Shown here one piece after another: positions 46,107 to 55,378 of a stretch of 64,000 bases of DNA (position 1 is the first letter of the stretch; the number at the start of each line of letters is the position of its first letter). The DNA comes from Candidatus Saccharicenans sp. (lineage in GTDB: Bacteria > Acidobacteriota > Aminicenantia > Aminicenantales > Saccharicenantaceae): assembly GCA_030018265.1 (NCBI GenBank), contig JASEFX010000007.1, positions 26,452 to 90,451 of the forward strand, in the 5' to 3' direction. Position numbers and translations under genes: made by a program. The notes under the pieces are model-generated. The model did not search any database. It saw only the letters and a list, made by a program, of their open reading frames with translations, and was not told where the DNA came from.

Positions 46107-47411
46107 ATGAAAAAAGTTATCATCATGGGAGCTGCTGGAAGGGATTTCCACAATTTCAACGTGTTTTTCAGGGACAATAAAGATTACCGGGTGGTGGCTT
46201 TTACCGCCACCCAGATTCCGGACATCGAAGGCAGAAAATATCCGGCTGCCCTGGCGGGGAAACTTTATCCGAAGGGCATCCCGATCTATCCGGAATCAGA
46301 ACTCACAGAGCTCATTAAGAAATACAGGGTTGATGAAGTTCACTTCGCTTACAGCGATGTCTCCCATGAATACGTGATGAACAGAGCCTCCCAGGTTCTG
46401 GCGGCCGGAGCAAATTTTGTGCTTCTCGGTCCGAACGATACGATGATTAAAAGCCGCAAACCGGTGGTTTCGGTCTGCGCTGTAAGAACCGGCTCCGGAA
46501 AGAGCCAGACAACCAGAAAGGTCGCCCTTACCCTGAAAGCCAAGGGAAGAAGGGTGGTGGTTATCCGCCATCCCATGCCGTACGGGGATCTGGTGAAGCA
46601 GGCTGTCCAGAGGTTTGCCACCTACGAAGATCTTGACCGTCACAACTGCACTATTGAGGAAAGGGAGGAGTATGAACCACATATTGACAACGGAATCGTG
46701 GTCTACGCCGGCGTCGATTATGGAGCGATCCTGAAACAGGCAGAGAAAGAAGCCGACGTGATCATCTGGGACGGCGGCAACAACGATTTTCCTTTCTATA
46801 AATCAGACCTGGAAATCGTCGTGGTTGACCCCCATCGAGCCGGTCATGAACTGAAATACCATCCCGGAGAAACCAATTTCCGCCGGGCTGATGTCTACGT
46901 GGTCAATAAGATGGACACAGCCGACCCGGCGAAAGTTGAGCAGGTTCTCAACAACATCAAAAAGGTAAACCCCCGGGCGAAGATAATCAAAGCCAATTCC
47001 CCGATCTTTGTCGAGGATGGCTCTCAGATTAAGGGAAAAAGAGTACTGGTGATCGAAGACGGGCCGACTCTCACCCACGGTGAGATGCGCTACGGGGCCG
47101 GGATTGTGGCCGCCCAGAAATACGAAGCGGCCGAAATCATCGACCCGCGGCCTTTCGCTGTCGGCAGCATCAAAAAGACCTTTGAAAAATATACCCATCT
47201 CGACAAAGTGCTTCCGGCGATGGGTTATGGAGAAAAACAGATGCGGGAGCTGGCGGCCACCATCGACCGTGTCGATTGCGACCTGGTGGTCAGCGCCACT
47301 CCGATCGACCTCAACCGCGTGATAAAGGTCAACAAACCGATGCTTCGCGTTCGCTACGAGCTGGAGGAAATAGGCACGCCGAACCTGAAGACCGTGCTGA
47401 AGGATTTTTAA
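46107..47411 (+). CDS. cPGS-like P-loop GTPase
   Basis: 434 residues from the ATG at 46107 (AAGGAG upstream); the track's GTG start adds an implausible leader. The N-terminal Rossmann-like part (IIMGAAGRDFHNFNVFF) precedes a nucleotide-binding domain with a P-loop TGSGKSQTT near residue 135 and the guanine-specific motif VVNKMD near residue 270. The overall pattern resembles proteins annotated as cyclic 2,3-diphosphoglycerate synthases, a family first known from methanogens. Here it heads an operon with carbamate kinase and ornithine carbamoyltransferase, so a role in carbamoyl phosphate or citrulline metabolism is as likely as cyclic 2,3-DPG synthesis. The function is unproven. Confidence 0.75.
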   Translation: MKKVIIMGAAGRDFHNFNVFFRDNKDYRVVAFTATQIPDIEGRKYPAALAGKLYPKGIPIYPESELTELIKKYRVDEVHFAYSDVSHEYVMNRASQVLAAGANFVLLGPNDTMIKSRKPVVSVCAVRTGSGKSQTTRKVALTLKAKGRRVVVIRHPMPYGDLVKQAVQRFATYEDLDRHNCTIEEREEYEPHIDNGIVVYAGVDYGAILKQAEKEADVIIWDGGNNDFPFYKSDLEIVVVDPHRAGHELKYHPGETNFRRADVYVVNKMDTADPAKVEQVLNNIKKVNPRAKIIKANSPIFVEDGSQIKGKRVLVIEDGPTLTHGEMRYGAGIVAAQKYEAAEIIDPRPFAVGSIKKTFEKYTHLDKVLPAMGYGEKQMRELAATIDRVDCDLVVSATPIDLNRVIKVNKPMLRVRYELEEIGTPNLKTVLKDF

Positions 47412-47451
47412 TGCGGGTTGAAGGTTAAGTTAAGGAGATAGAAGGAACAGC

Positions 47452-48438
47452 ATGAGAACCAGAATTGCCCTCATCGCTTTCGGCGGAAACGCGATTCTTC
47501 CTGAGAACCAGAAGGGACTGCAGGAGGAACAGATGCGCAACGCCCAGAAAGCGGCCGAGCTGATGGTCCAGATTATCAAAAAGGGCTACGAACTGATTGT
47601 CGTTCACGGGAACGGTCCACAGGTAGGCAATCTGCTCATCCAGATGGAAGAAGCCTCCAACAAAATCCCGCCGTTCAGCCTGGATGTCTGCGACGCGATG
47701 ACCGAGGGCAGCATGGGTTTCATGCTGGAGAAGGCCATCATCAACGAGCTGAGAAAAAATTCCATAGACAAAGAAGTGGCCACGATCATCACCCAGGTGG
47801 TGGTCGATAAGGATGACCCGGCTTTCCGCCATCCGACCAAACCGGTAGGTCCTTTTTATCCGAAGTTTCGGGCACAGCAGCTGGCGCGGCAGAAGAAATG
47901 GATGATGGTGGAGGATGCCGGGCGGGGCTACCGCAAGGTGGTGCCTTCTCCCCGTCCGATTGACATCGTGCCGAAATGGATCATCCGCGACCTGGTCAGG
48001 TCCGGAAGGGTGGTGATTGCGGCTGGTGGAGGTGGCATTCCGGTAATTCTGAACAGCCGCGGTCTTTACGAAGGAGTGGAAGCTGTTATAGATAAAGACT
48101 ACGCCGCCAGCCTGCTGGCCAGAGAAGTCGGCGCCGACCTGTTCATCATCCTGACCGGGATTTCCAGAGTTTATTATAATTTCGGCAAACCCGACCAGAA
48201 ACCTCTTCCGGTAATCACCGTGGAGGAGGCGAAAAAGTATTTAGCCGAAGGCCAGTTTCCTCCGGGATCGATGGGTCCGAAGATAAGAGCTGCCATCGAG
48301 TACATCGAGGCTGGCGGAAGAGAAGTTCTTATCACTTCAGCCAGCCATCTGAAAGCGGCTCTTCTGAACCGCTCGGGCACCAGGGTTGTGGCCGGAAAGG
48401 AAGACAGGCCGGGCATCGAAGCAGGAGGACGGATATGA
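47452..48438 (+). CDS. arcC: Carbamate kinase
   Basis: 328 residues of the amino-acid kinase fold. Motifs: FGGNAILPENQKG, VVHGNGPQVGNLL, TQVVVDKDDPAF, AAGGGGIPVI and the late EVLITSASHL. It makes ATP from carbamoyl phosphate and ADP in fermentative arginine or citrulline breakdown, or works in reverse. It is coupled to the OTC gene by a four-base overlap. No arginine deiminase is in the window. Confidence 0.95.
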   Translation: MRTRIALIAFGGNAILPENQKGLQEEQMRNAQKAAELMVQIIKKGYELIVVHGNGPQVGNLLIQMEEASNKIPPFSLDVCDAMTEGSMGFMLEKAIINELRKNSIDKEVATIITQVVVDKDDPAFRHPTKPVGPFYPKFRAQQLARQKKWMMVEDAGRGYRKVVPSPRPIDIVPKWIIRDLVRSGRVVIAAGGGGIPVILNSRGLYEGVEAVIDKDYAASLLAREVGADLFIILTGISRVYYNFGKPDQKPLPVITVEEAKKYLAEGQFPPGSMGPKIRAAIEYIEAGGREVLITSASHLKAALLNRSGTRVVAGKEDRPGIEAGGRI

Positions 48439-49355
48439 AAAAAGATTTCATCACCATTCACGACCTTACCACTTATGAGTTCCATGAAATCATGGAGCTC
48501 ACGGACAAAATGAAGAAACGCCCTGATAAATACCGCAAGGTGCTCCAGAATAAAATCCTGGCGATGATCTTTCAGAAACCTTCCCTGCGCACGAGGGTGA
48601 CCTTTGAGGTAGGCATGCTCCAGCTGGGCGGAGAAGCCATCTATCTGGCTCCCTCTGATATACAGATGGGCTCGAGAGAAAGCGTCAGGGACATCGGGAA
48701 AAACCTCGAGCGCTGGGTCGACGGTATCGTCATCAGGACGTTCGGCCATGAAATATTGCTGGAGCTGGCGGATAGCACCAGATTGCCGGTGATCAACGCG
48801 CTGACCGATTTGCTCCATCCCTGCCAGGCGATGGCCGACTTCTTTACGCTAAAAGAAAAGAAAGGGCATCTGGCCGGCCTCAAGCTGGCTTTTGTCGGCG
48901 ACGGCAACAATGTCTGCCACAGTTTGATGCTGGCGGCGGCCAAAGCGGGTGTCAGAATGGCCGTGGCAACCCCGCCGGGGTACGAGCCGAAGCCTGAGAT
49001 TGTCACCTGGGCAAAAGAAGACGGGAAGGATACCGGTTTTGAGCTGACCATCACCAGCGACCCGGTGGAAGCGGTGCGCGATGCTGACGCCATTTACACC
49101 GACGTCTGGGCTTCGATGGGGCAGGAAGCCGAGAAAGAGGCGAGAAAAAAGATTTTCCAGCCATACCAGGTAAACGAGGAGCTTTTTTCCAGGGCCAGAC
49201 CGGATACTTATTTCATGCACTGCCTGCCGGCTCACCGCGGAGAGGAAGTTACCGATGCGGTCATCGATTCTCCCAATTCGATAGTTTATGATCAGGCGGA
49301 GAACCGGCTGCATGTGCAGAAAGTGATAATGATGCTATTAATGGGGAAAAAATAA
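48435..49355 (+). CDS. argF: Ornithine carbamoyltransferase
   Basis: 306 residues. Carbamoyl-phosphate site: FQKPSLRTRVTFEVG (the usual STRTR reads SLRTR). Ornithine-side motifs: DVWASMGQE and the diagnostic HCLPAHRGEEV. It interconverts ornithine plus carbamoyl phosphate with citrulline. Beside carbamate kinase it probably runs catabolically (arcB-like), though it could serve arginine synthesis. It lies three bases before the 703-residue gene. Confidence 0.94.
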   Translation: MKKDFITIHDLTTYEFHEIMELTDKMKKRPDKYRKVLQNKILAMIFQKPSLRTRVTFEVGMLQLGGEAIYLAPSDIQMGSRESVRDIGKNLERWVDGIVIRTFGHEILLELADSTRLPVINALTDLLHPCQAMADFFTLKEKKGHLAGLKLAFVGDGNNVCHSLMLAAAKAGVRMAVATPPGYEPKPEIVTWAKEDGKDTGFELTITSDPVEAVRDADAIYTDVWASMGQEAEKEARKKIFQPYQVNEELFSRARPDTYFMHCLPAHRGEEVTDAVIDSPNSIVYDQAENRLHVQKVIMMLLMGKK

Positions 49356-49358
49356 GCT

Positions 49359-51470
49359 ATGGACAAAGAAATTCAGAAACTCACAGCCATAACCGCGGAA
49401 GATATGGCTGTGATTGAGGAAGAACTTAGAAAGAGTAACTGTCCGCTATCGACGGCGGAGCTGGCCGAAAGATTGGCTTTTGCTAAAACAGCCAGTCAAA
49501 GAAGTCAGCCAGTCAAGGTCTATAATCCTTACGCCCGTTACGAAGTCGGGGATTTTATCTACAAAGAATATGATGAAAACCTTCAGGTTGGCAGCAAGCT
49601 GACAGAACATTTCCAGGGCGGAGTGGTCTTAAGAGTTGTCAATAAGATTAATTATCCCGATTATCAATGTGAGATGCTGGAAGTTGATTACGACGGGGGC
49701 GGAACCTTCCGGAAGTACATCGACTACATGAAGAAAACCAGAACGCAGGTGCTGCTGCCGTCGAACCTGGAAAACAGAGGGCTGGAACCCGAGTTACTCA
49801 CTCCGGAGGAGGATCCCAGACAGACTGAACTGCCGCTTACCGAGAAGGACCTGAAGACACTCGAAAGAAATCTGCGCAAGCTGCTGGCTGCCTCGGAAGC
49901 CTTTTTTGGCTGGAATGATTACTGGCAGCTGGCCGAGAAGAAGCCCGAGATTCCCGAGGAGAAGATTAGAGAAATTTCTGAGGCGCTGTCCGGCTCGATT
50001 TCTTCTGAATCCACCGAAAATCTTGTTAGGCGTTTCTTTAACCTTGAGCCGTCTTCCGACCTCTTTGAACTGTACTGCCTGACGCTCGATCACCTTCTGG
50101 AGAAGAAATACCGGAAAGAATTTATCTGCCTGTCGACCGTCGGCTGGGGGCGCTGGCATCTGAAAAGCGTCTTGAACAACATGCCGCGAGGACTGCCGAT
50201 TTCGGCTCCTCCGGCAGAAGTTCCTGACCTGGGAGAGGTCGAAAGTTTGCAGCTTACCCGGGTGGATAATTTCCCGTTCAAAATTTACCTCACCTGGAGA
50301 GAAATACTTTCTGGAGCGGTCAGAGTCCCGAGGAGCCTCATCCGGGAATTCAACTCTCGCGAATACCAGATGGTGGATGATGAAGAGGGTAAGGTTTATA
50401 CCGTCTATTTCTACCCGGAAGGAAATTACCTCCTGGGCCTGGAAGAATACTTCAGAGCGAACAACATTCCCCAGGGAGCCAGCCTGACCGTTGACCGGAA
50501 AGGACCTGATAAGTTAACCTTCTGGGTTAAAAAGTCCAAGAAAAAAGCTTCCACATATTATCTTGAGTACAACCGTGAGACAGGTGCGTTTTCCATAACT
50601 CCTCAAGAGGTCTACACCCTGGCGATTCCCAACAAAAGTATATACCTGGAAAAAGAAATAGTGGCCAGGTTACTGCAACTTCAGGAAGAATGCGCCGGGC
50701 TCGACCTCAGACAGCTGCTCACCCGGATACTCACCACGCCGGAGCTCACCGCGAATACCAGGTCCCTGCATTTTCTCCGCCTTTATCACATGGCTGACCT
50801 GCTGAGACCGACAGCTCCCGAAGATGTGGAATACGTGCTCAACGCGGCTCCCGAATTTATAGCTTCTGAAAAGAAGGAAGGATATTTCATCTACCAGGAA
50901 ATCAAAATTCCAGAGGAGGTCCCGGCAGAAGAGGTCAGACTGGAGGAATCGCTGCTGTCGACCCTGGCCGAGCAGCTGACGTCCGGAGAACAGGAGCCTG
51001 CGGAGGCAGCTGAAGAGGAAGCGCCAGCAGAGCCTGAGATGGTTGAAGAGGCGGTGGAGGCCGAAACCGAAACTCCCGAGTTCGGTGCCGAACCCGAGAT
51101 TCAGATTCATCTGGAGCCACTGAAGAAAGAGAAAGAAAAAGAGAAGGAAAAAGAGAAAGAGAAGGAAATAGAGAAACCGGCGAAGAAGAAGAAGGAAAAA
51201 GAAGTCGGCCCGAAACCCCGCAAGAGCGAACGGCGGTTGATCGAAGAAGAAATCATGGAAGAGGAATCCGAGCGGGAAGCTCTGGAAGCTCTCAAAGCTC
51301 AGAAAGAGGAAGAACTGGAAGCGGCAGAAGCTGAGGAGGAGAGCCTGCCGATAGAAATTGAAGTTTCCAGAGAAGAGCCCAAATTCGGATTTTTCGCCGA
51401 GATGCTGAAATCGGCCCTGAGCAAAAAACAGCCGGTTCCTGGCGAAGAGGAGGAAGAAGAAAAGAAGTAA
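49359..51470 (+). CDS. Unknown 703-residue protein with KE-rich tail
   Basis: I do not recognise this protein. Residues about 8-45 look like a helix-turn-helix (DMAVIEEELRKSNCPLSTAELAERL). Residues about 55-130 form a beta-rich segment (YARYEVGDFIYKEYD, FQGGVVLRVV, CEMLEVDYDGGG) reminiscent of small DNA- or RNA-polymerase-associated barrels. The middle contains a second beta-rich part near residue 330 (VRVPRSLIREFNSREYQMVDD). From about residue 530 the chain is acidic, then a pure KE repeat (KKEKEKEKEKEKEKEIEK) and a mixed charged coil. It is the last gene of the arcC-argF operon, but nothing indicates an enzymatic link. A nucleic-acid-associated role is a guess. Confidence 0.7.
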   Translation: MDKEIQKLTAITAEDMAVIEEELRKSNCPLSTAELAERLAFAKTASQRSQPVKVYNPYARYEVGDFIYKEYDENLQVGSKLTEHFQGGVVLRVVNKINYPDYQCEMLEVDYDGGGTFRKYIDYMKKTRTQVLLPSNLENRGLEPELLTPEEDPRQTELPLTEKDLKTLERNLRKLLAASEAFFGWNDYWQLAEKKPEIPEEKIREISEALSGSISSESTENLVRRFFNLEPSSDLFELYCLTLDHLLEKKYRKEFICLSTVGWGRWHLKSVLNNMPRGLPISAPPAEVPDLGEVESLQLTRVDNFPFKIYLTWREILSGAVRVPRSLIREFNSREYQMVDDEEGKVYTVYFYPEGNYLLGLEEYFRANNIPQGASLTVDRKGPDKLTFWVKKSKKKASTYYLEYNRETGAFSITPQEVYTLAIPNKSIYLEKEIVARLLQLQEECAGLDLRQLLTRILTTPELTANTRSLHFLRLYHMADLLRPTAPEDVEYVLNAAPEFIASEKKEGYFIYQEIKIPEEVPAEEVRLEESLLSTLAEQLTSGEQEPAEAAEEEAPAEPEMVEEAVEAETETPEFGAEPEIQIHLEPLKKEKEKEKEKEKEKEIEKPAKKKKEKEVGPKPRKSERRLIEEEIMEEESEREALEALKAQKEEELEAAEAEEESLPIEIEVSREEPKFGFFAEMLKSALSKKQPVPGEEEEEEKK
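51122..51175 (+). repeat. GAGAAAGAAAA simple repeat coding for KE
   Basis: A purine-only run inside the 703-residue gene that encodes alternating Lys and Glu. Such tracts can change in length by slippage. Confidence 0.8.
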
Positions 51471-51483
51471 GCTGTCTTTTATA

Positions 51484-51502
51484 TCCTACTAAGATAGTAG
51501 GA
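51484..51502. terminator. Hairpin between convergent genes
   Basis: TCCTACT and AGTAGGA form a perfect seven-pair stem with a five-base loop. It lies between the 703-residue gene and the SelB-like gene and could end transcription in either direction, although no T run follows directly. Confidence 0.4.
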
Positions 51503-51543
51503 ATTGTGGGTTTTATCCGCCAGGCTAAGCCGTTTTTTTCAGT

Positions 51544-52635
51544 TCAGAGGATGATCCGCTTGTTGCCGGCGCGGCTGGTCAGTCCGAGTTCGTCCAGGAA
51601 TTCCAGCAGCGGAATGGCATATTTTCTGGTAAGTCCGGTGAGCTTCTTAAAATCGCCTACCGTCAATTCTTTTTGACCCTGCCTTTTCAAATCAGCCAGT
51701 TTCTGTTTCAACTCCTCCAGCCATTCGGCATGAAGAAGGAATCCTTCCTGGCTCTTGACGATTTTCTTCTGCCGGAGGAGCATATCAAGAAGAGTATTCA
51801 GCCGGCTGGGATGAATCCGGAATTTTTTTAAAAGTTCATCGAAGGAAGAGGAAGAAAATTTTTCTTCGTGCAGCAGCTGTTCAATCGCCTGCAGAATGGC
51901 TGATTCTTCGGGCATCAGACGGATCTCAAAATCACGGCTGCAGACGAGGTCATTGTTCAGGGTTAGTTTGCCATCCCTGGCCAGACGGTTGAGCGCCAGC
52001 CTGAGCACCTGTTTCGGCAGGCCGAATCTCTCCTTCAGTTTTTTCACCGGCACGCCCGGCTCGGCCGGTCTTTTCTGATGATAGCTTTCAACAAACTCAC
52101 AGATTTTATCCAGCAGAAAAGTGAAACTCCTCTGGGCCAGCAGAAAAAGAGGTGAGAATTCCAGGATGTAAAGCACCCCTTCTTTCTCCAGCTCCATGGC
52201 CAGAGCTCTCAGGCGCTCCGGGGATAGCCGACAGAAACGAAGGAGTTCTTCTTCTCTAAGCCCCCGGATTCCAGCTTCCTCGGTCAGAGTCAGCAACATT
52301 TCTTTTTCTGAACCAGCCAGCCGCGCGAGGAGGGCTACAAGCCTGGCCTCCTTCATTTTTTCCAGCCGCTGAGCTTCGGGATAGAGCACCCGCAGCTCGA
52401 CTTCTTCTTTATCGGCGGGCTTAAAAGGAAGACGGTCATTCCAGGCCAGTTTTTCCGGCAACCTCGTCTTGACCAGAAGGAAGGGCTCTCCGCCCGGCTC
52501 CGAAGGGATGGAAGTGGCACTGGCCGCAGCCTGATATTTACGGCTGGCACGGAGCAGAAAGCCGGCGGCCTTTTCGCCGGGAGCTAACACCGGCTTATCA
52601 GCTGAAGCGTAGAAAATGGTTTCTGTGGATTTCAT
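51544..52635 (-). CDS. SelB C-terminal-like protein lacking GTPase domain
   Basis: 363 residues that match the C-terminal part of selenocysteine elongation factor SelB. The winged-helix repeats that bind the SECIS RNA are recognisable: YHQKRPAEPGVPVKKLKERF, ILQAIEQLLHEEKFSSSSF, and the diagnostic last domain LTRKYAIPLLEFLDELGLTSR. The first about 90 residues may correspond to part of domain III (FLLVKTRLPEKLAWNDRLPF). The EF-Tu-like GTPase and domain II are missing, and the gene upstream is rnr, so this is not simply a split gene at this locus. It could be one half of a separated SelB or an RNA-binding protein with a new role. Confidence 0.8.
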   Translation of the reverse strand: MKSTETIFYASADKPVLAPGEKAAGFLLRASRKYQAAASATSIPSEPGGEPFLLVKTRLPEKLAWNDRLPFKPADKEEVELRVLYPEAQRLEKMKEARLVALLARLAGSEKEMLLTLTEEAGIRGLREEELLRFCRLSPERLRALAMELEKEGVLYILEFSPLFLLAQRSFTFLLDKICEFVESYHQKRPAEPGVPVKKLKERFGLPKQVLRLALNRLARDGKLTLNNDLVCSRDFEIRLMPEESAILQAIEQLLHEEKFSSSSFDELLKKFRIHPSRLNTLLDMLLRQKKIVKSQEGFLLHAEWLEELKQKLADLKRQGQKELTVGDFKKLTGLTRKYAIPLLEFLDELGLTSRAGNKRIIL

Positions 52636-52647
52636 CTTTCCCGTATT

Positions 52648-54711
52648 TTATTTAATATTTTCAGCCAGCATAAATTCTAATTTTTTAAGCAGAGGATTAC
52701 AGCTCACCAGAATCACCTGAATTTTCTGCCCGAGCGAAAAGGTGGTGCCGGTATGGCGGCCGCGCAGCACTCTGGCGCTCCGGCGAAGGAAAAAGTCATC
52801 TCCCAGGGCTGAGTAGGGCACGAGGCCTTCGACAAAATAGTCGTCGAGTTCCACCACCAGGCCGGCCCGGTTGATGTCTGTGATAATGCCGCTAAATTCC
52901 TGCCCGAGTTTGTTCTTCAACAATCGGAGTATCCTCCATTCGACAAGAGCCCGCTCGGCTCCGTCAGCTATACGCTCTCTCTGGGAGCAATGGAGAGCGA
53001 TGGCCTCGAGTGGAAAAGGCCTGGGCTTTTTTCCGGCCAGAGCTCTTTTCAACAGCCGGTGGATCACCAGGTCCGGATACCGGCGGATAGGCGAGGTGAA
53101 GTGAACGTAAGCCTTCTGGGCCAGTCCGAAATGGCCGCAATTTTCTTCTGAATAATAGGCCAGCCGCAGCGAGCGGAGAACCTGGATGGCGATGAATTTT
53201 TCTTCCGGTTTGCCCTTGAAGGCTTCGATTACCTTCTGCAGGTCGGTGGACCTGATCTGGCCCGGGCGCGGCAGCGTCAGGTCGAAATGCACCAGAAGAT
53301 TCCTGAGCTTTTCCAGGTCTGATCGGGCTGGTGCCGGGTGCACGCGGTAGAGGCAGGGGTAGCCAAGGTCGGTAAGATGCCTGGCCACAGCCACGTTAGC
53401 CATCAGCATGAATTCTTCAATCAGACAGTGGGCTTCGTTGCGCTCCGAGGGAACCACGGCGGTCAGCATACCTTCCTGGTACACCAGCTCCGGTTCGACC
53501 AGGTCAAAGTCGAGGCTGCCCTGTCTCAATCTTTTTTCCTTGAGTATCCGGGCGAGTTCTCGCATCTCCATCAGGTCAGCAAGGATGTGCTGATAGCGCT
53601 GCTGGGTCTCCAGGTCGCCCTGAAAGATTTTGAAAACCTCGGTGTAGGTTAACCTTTCAACCGTCTGAATCACCGAGGGATGAAAATCAGCTCTGACCAG
53701 ATTGCCCCGCCGGTCTATTTCCATAATCGCAGAGACGGTAAGCCTGGGCACTCTTGGCCGCAGACTGCAGAGTCCGCTGGACAGCTTTTCGGGCAGCATC
53801 GGGATGGTCAGGTCAGGAAAGTAGACGCTCGTTCCCCTCTCGTAGGCTTCCCGGTCGAGGGCGGAGCCAGGCCTGACATAGTGGGAGACGTCGGCAATAT
53901 GAACGCCCAGAAGAAAATTTCCGCCGGGAAGTTTTTTTATGCTGACCGCATCGTCGAAATCCTGCGCCTTTTCCCCGTCAATGGTTACCGTTGGCCAGTT
54001 GCGGTAATCAACCCGACTGGCAAAATCCTGCGGTCCCGGGTCTTCCGATAATGCTTCAGCTTCAGCCCGAGCCTCATCTGAAAATTTATGTGGCAGGTTG
54101 AACTGGTTGATGATGACTTCAAGGTCAACTCCCTGATCGTCCTGATAGCCGAGTATCCTCTGCAGCTCTAAGGTGTTGCGGTTAATTTCGATGATCTGTC
54201 CGGGACGCGGTTTTCTTTTTCCTTTGATTTTAATCGCTATCGGCTCTTCAAACAGCGTATCCATCGGCAGGATGAAAGGCTGGTAGTTGATTTCCAGGAA
54301 CACCCCGTAGAGGGAAGCCCGGGCTTTTTTGACTATGCGCACAATCCGGCCTTCAGGTTTCCCCCCCAGACCTTTTTCTTTTACCACCACCTCCACCAGA
54401 TCTCCGGTGAGAGCTCCGGCCGTCTGGTGGGGTGGAATAAAAATGTCCTGACTTCCCTGGGTGGGGTCTTCCGGCGTGACAAAGCCAAATCCCCGCGGGT
54501 TGAGCGTAAAAATACCTCTCATCGTGGCCATCGGAGTTCGAGGGGCAATTCTTTCCCCTCTGAATTCTATCAATCCTTTTTTCTCCAGATATTTGAGCGT
54601 GGCCTGGAGTTTTTTTCTTTCCTTTTTGTTCAGCCTTAAAGCCCGGCTGAGATGATTAAGGGTCACGGGCTTTTTATGCTGGTTTATGAAATCGAGTATC
54701 TTTTTTTCCAT
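52648..54711 (-). CDS. rnr: Ribonuclease R
   Basis: 687 residues. An N-terminal helix-turn-helix (LNHLSRALRLNKKERKKL) and cold-shock domains (MRGIFTLNPRGFGFVTPED) precede the RNB catalytic core with DGEKAQDFDDAVSIKKL, PDLTIPMLPEKLSSGLCSL and YVHFTSPIRRYPDLVIHRLL. The C-terminal S1 domain is GIITDINRAGLVVELDDYFVEGLV. It is a processive 3'-5' exonuclease able to digest structured RNA. The SelB-like gene follows 12 bases later. Confidence 0.95.
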   Translation of the reverse strand: MEKKILDFINQHKKPVTLNHLSRALRLNKKERKKLQATLKYLEKKGLIEFRGERIAPRTPMATMRGIFTLNPRGFGFVTPEDPTQGSQDIFIPPHQTAGALTGDLVEVVVKEKGLGGKPEGRIVRIVKKARASLYGVFLEINYQPFILPMDTLFEEPIAIKIKGKRKPRPGQIIEINRNTLELQRILGYQDDQGVDLEVIINQFNLPHKFSDEARAEAEALSEDPGPQDFASRVDYRNWPTVTIDGEKAQDFDDAVSIKKLPGGNFLLGVHIADVSHYVRPGSALDREAYERGTSVYFPDLTIPMLPEKLSSGLCSLRPRVPRLTVSAIMEIDRRGNLVRADFHPSVIQTVERLTYTEVFKIFQGDLETQQRYQHILADLMEMRELARILKEKRLRQGSLDFDLVEPELVYQEGMLTAVVPSERNEAHCLIEEFMLMANVAVARHLTDLGYPCLYRVHPAPARSDLEKLRNLLVHFDLTLPRPGQIRSTDLQKVIEAFKGKPEEKFIAIQVLRSLRLAYYSEENCGHFGLAQKAYVHFTSPIRRYPDLVIHRLLKRALAGKKPRPFPLEAIALHCSQRERIADGAERALVEWRILRLLKNKLGQEFSGIITDINRAGLVVELDDYFVEGLVPYSALGDDFFLRRSARVLRGRHTGTTFSLGQKIQVILVSCNPLLKKLEFMLAENIK

Positions 54712-54736
54712 AGTTTTCCTTTAATTTATTTTTACC

Positions 54737-55378
54737 TCAATAATAAAAGAGCGCCAGATGAGGTATTCTGTACTGCTGGCGTCTGTCCCGGGCCAGATTC
54801 AATCGGCTGATTTCTTCCAGCTGACTGAGAGGCCGTCCAGGATAATCCTTTCCGGCAGCCTGGAGATAAAGTTGTTTTTCTTCTTCCCGGGCTAACTCCC
54901 ACAGCCGGCGGTCGAGTTCTTCGTCCAGAGATTCCAGCCGTGCCTCATCCACCGGTTCTCGCTTAAGGATTGAAAGGCCTTCCTCGAGCAGCGGCCTGAA
55001 TTGAGACATTTCCCCAGGTAGATTTTTCAGGCAGGCGGTAATCTCCTGGATAAGTTGCCTGGCCTTTTCGTTCTTCTCCGGCGCAGGAGGAGATTCCCGG
55101 CCGACGAGCCTTTCCTGATGCTGGGCATAAGCCCTGATTATTTCCTTCTCGCACTGGCTCAGCGAGTAGATGTTCTTTTTCCGGCGGCGGCTGATTTTCC
55201 GGGAAAAGGCTTTCTCGATGCCTTCAATCACCACTTCCGCCGGAATGTTCAGCTTTTCCCATTCGGAAATCAACTCTAAATCCCTGGGCGGCAGGAAGAA
55301 AATGCCGGGCTGATGCTTCAGAAAAGCGCGGGCGATTTTCTGATAATATTCTTTACGGTCTGAAGCGTCTGCAGTCAT
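54737..55378 (-). CDS. Uncharacterised helical protein
   Basis: 213 residues, mostly helical and charged. The N-terminal part (KEYYQKIARAFLKHQPGIFFLPPRDLELISEWEKLNIP, in pieces) resembles uncharacterised proteins in which a helical bundle with a PxDxxLIxxW pattern precedes a basic stretch (SRKISRRRKKNIYSLSQCEK). No catalytic motif is visible. Its start overlaps the coaX stop codon by four bases, so it is co-translated with coaX. Function unknown. Confidence 0.65.
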   Translation of the reverse strand: MTADASDRKEYYQKIARAFLKHQPGIFFLPPRDLELISEWEKLNIPAEVVIEGIEKAFSRKISRRRKKNIYSLSQCEKEIIRAYAQHQERLVGRESPPAPEKNEKARQLIQEITACLKNLPGEMSQFRPLLEEGLSILKREPVDEARLESLDEELDRRLWELAREEEKQLYLQAAGKDYPGRPLSQLEEISRLNLARDRRQQYRIPHLALFYY

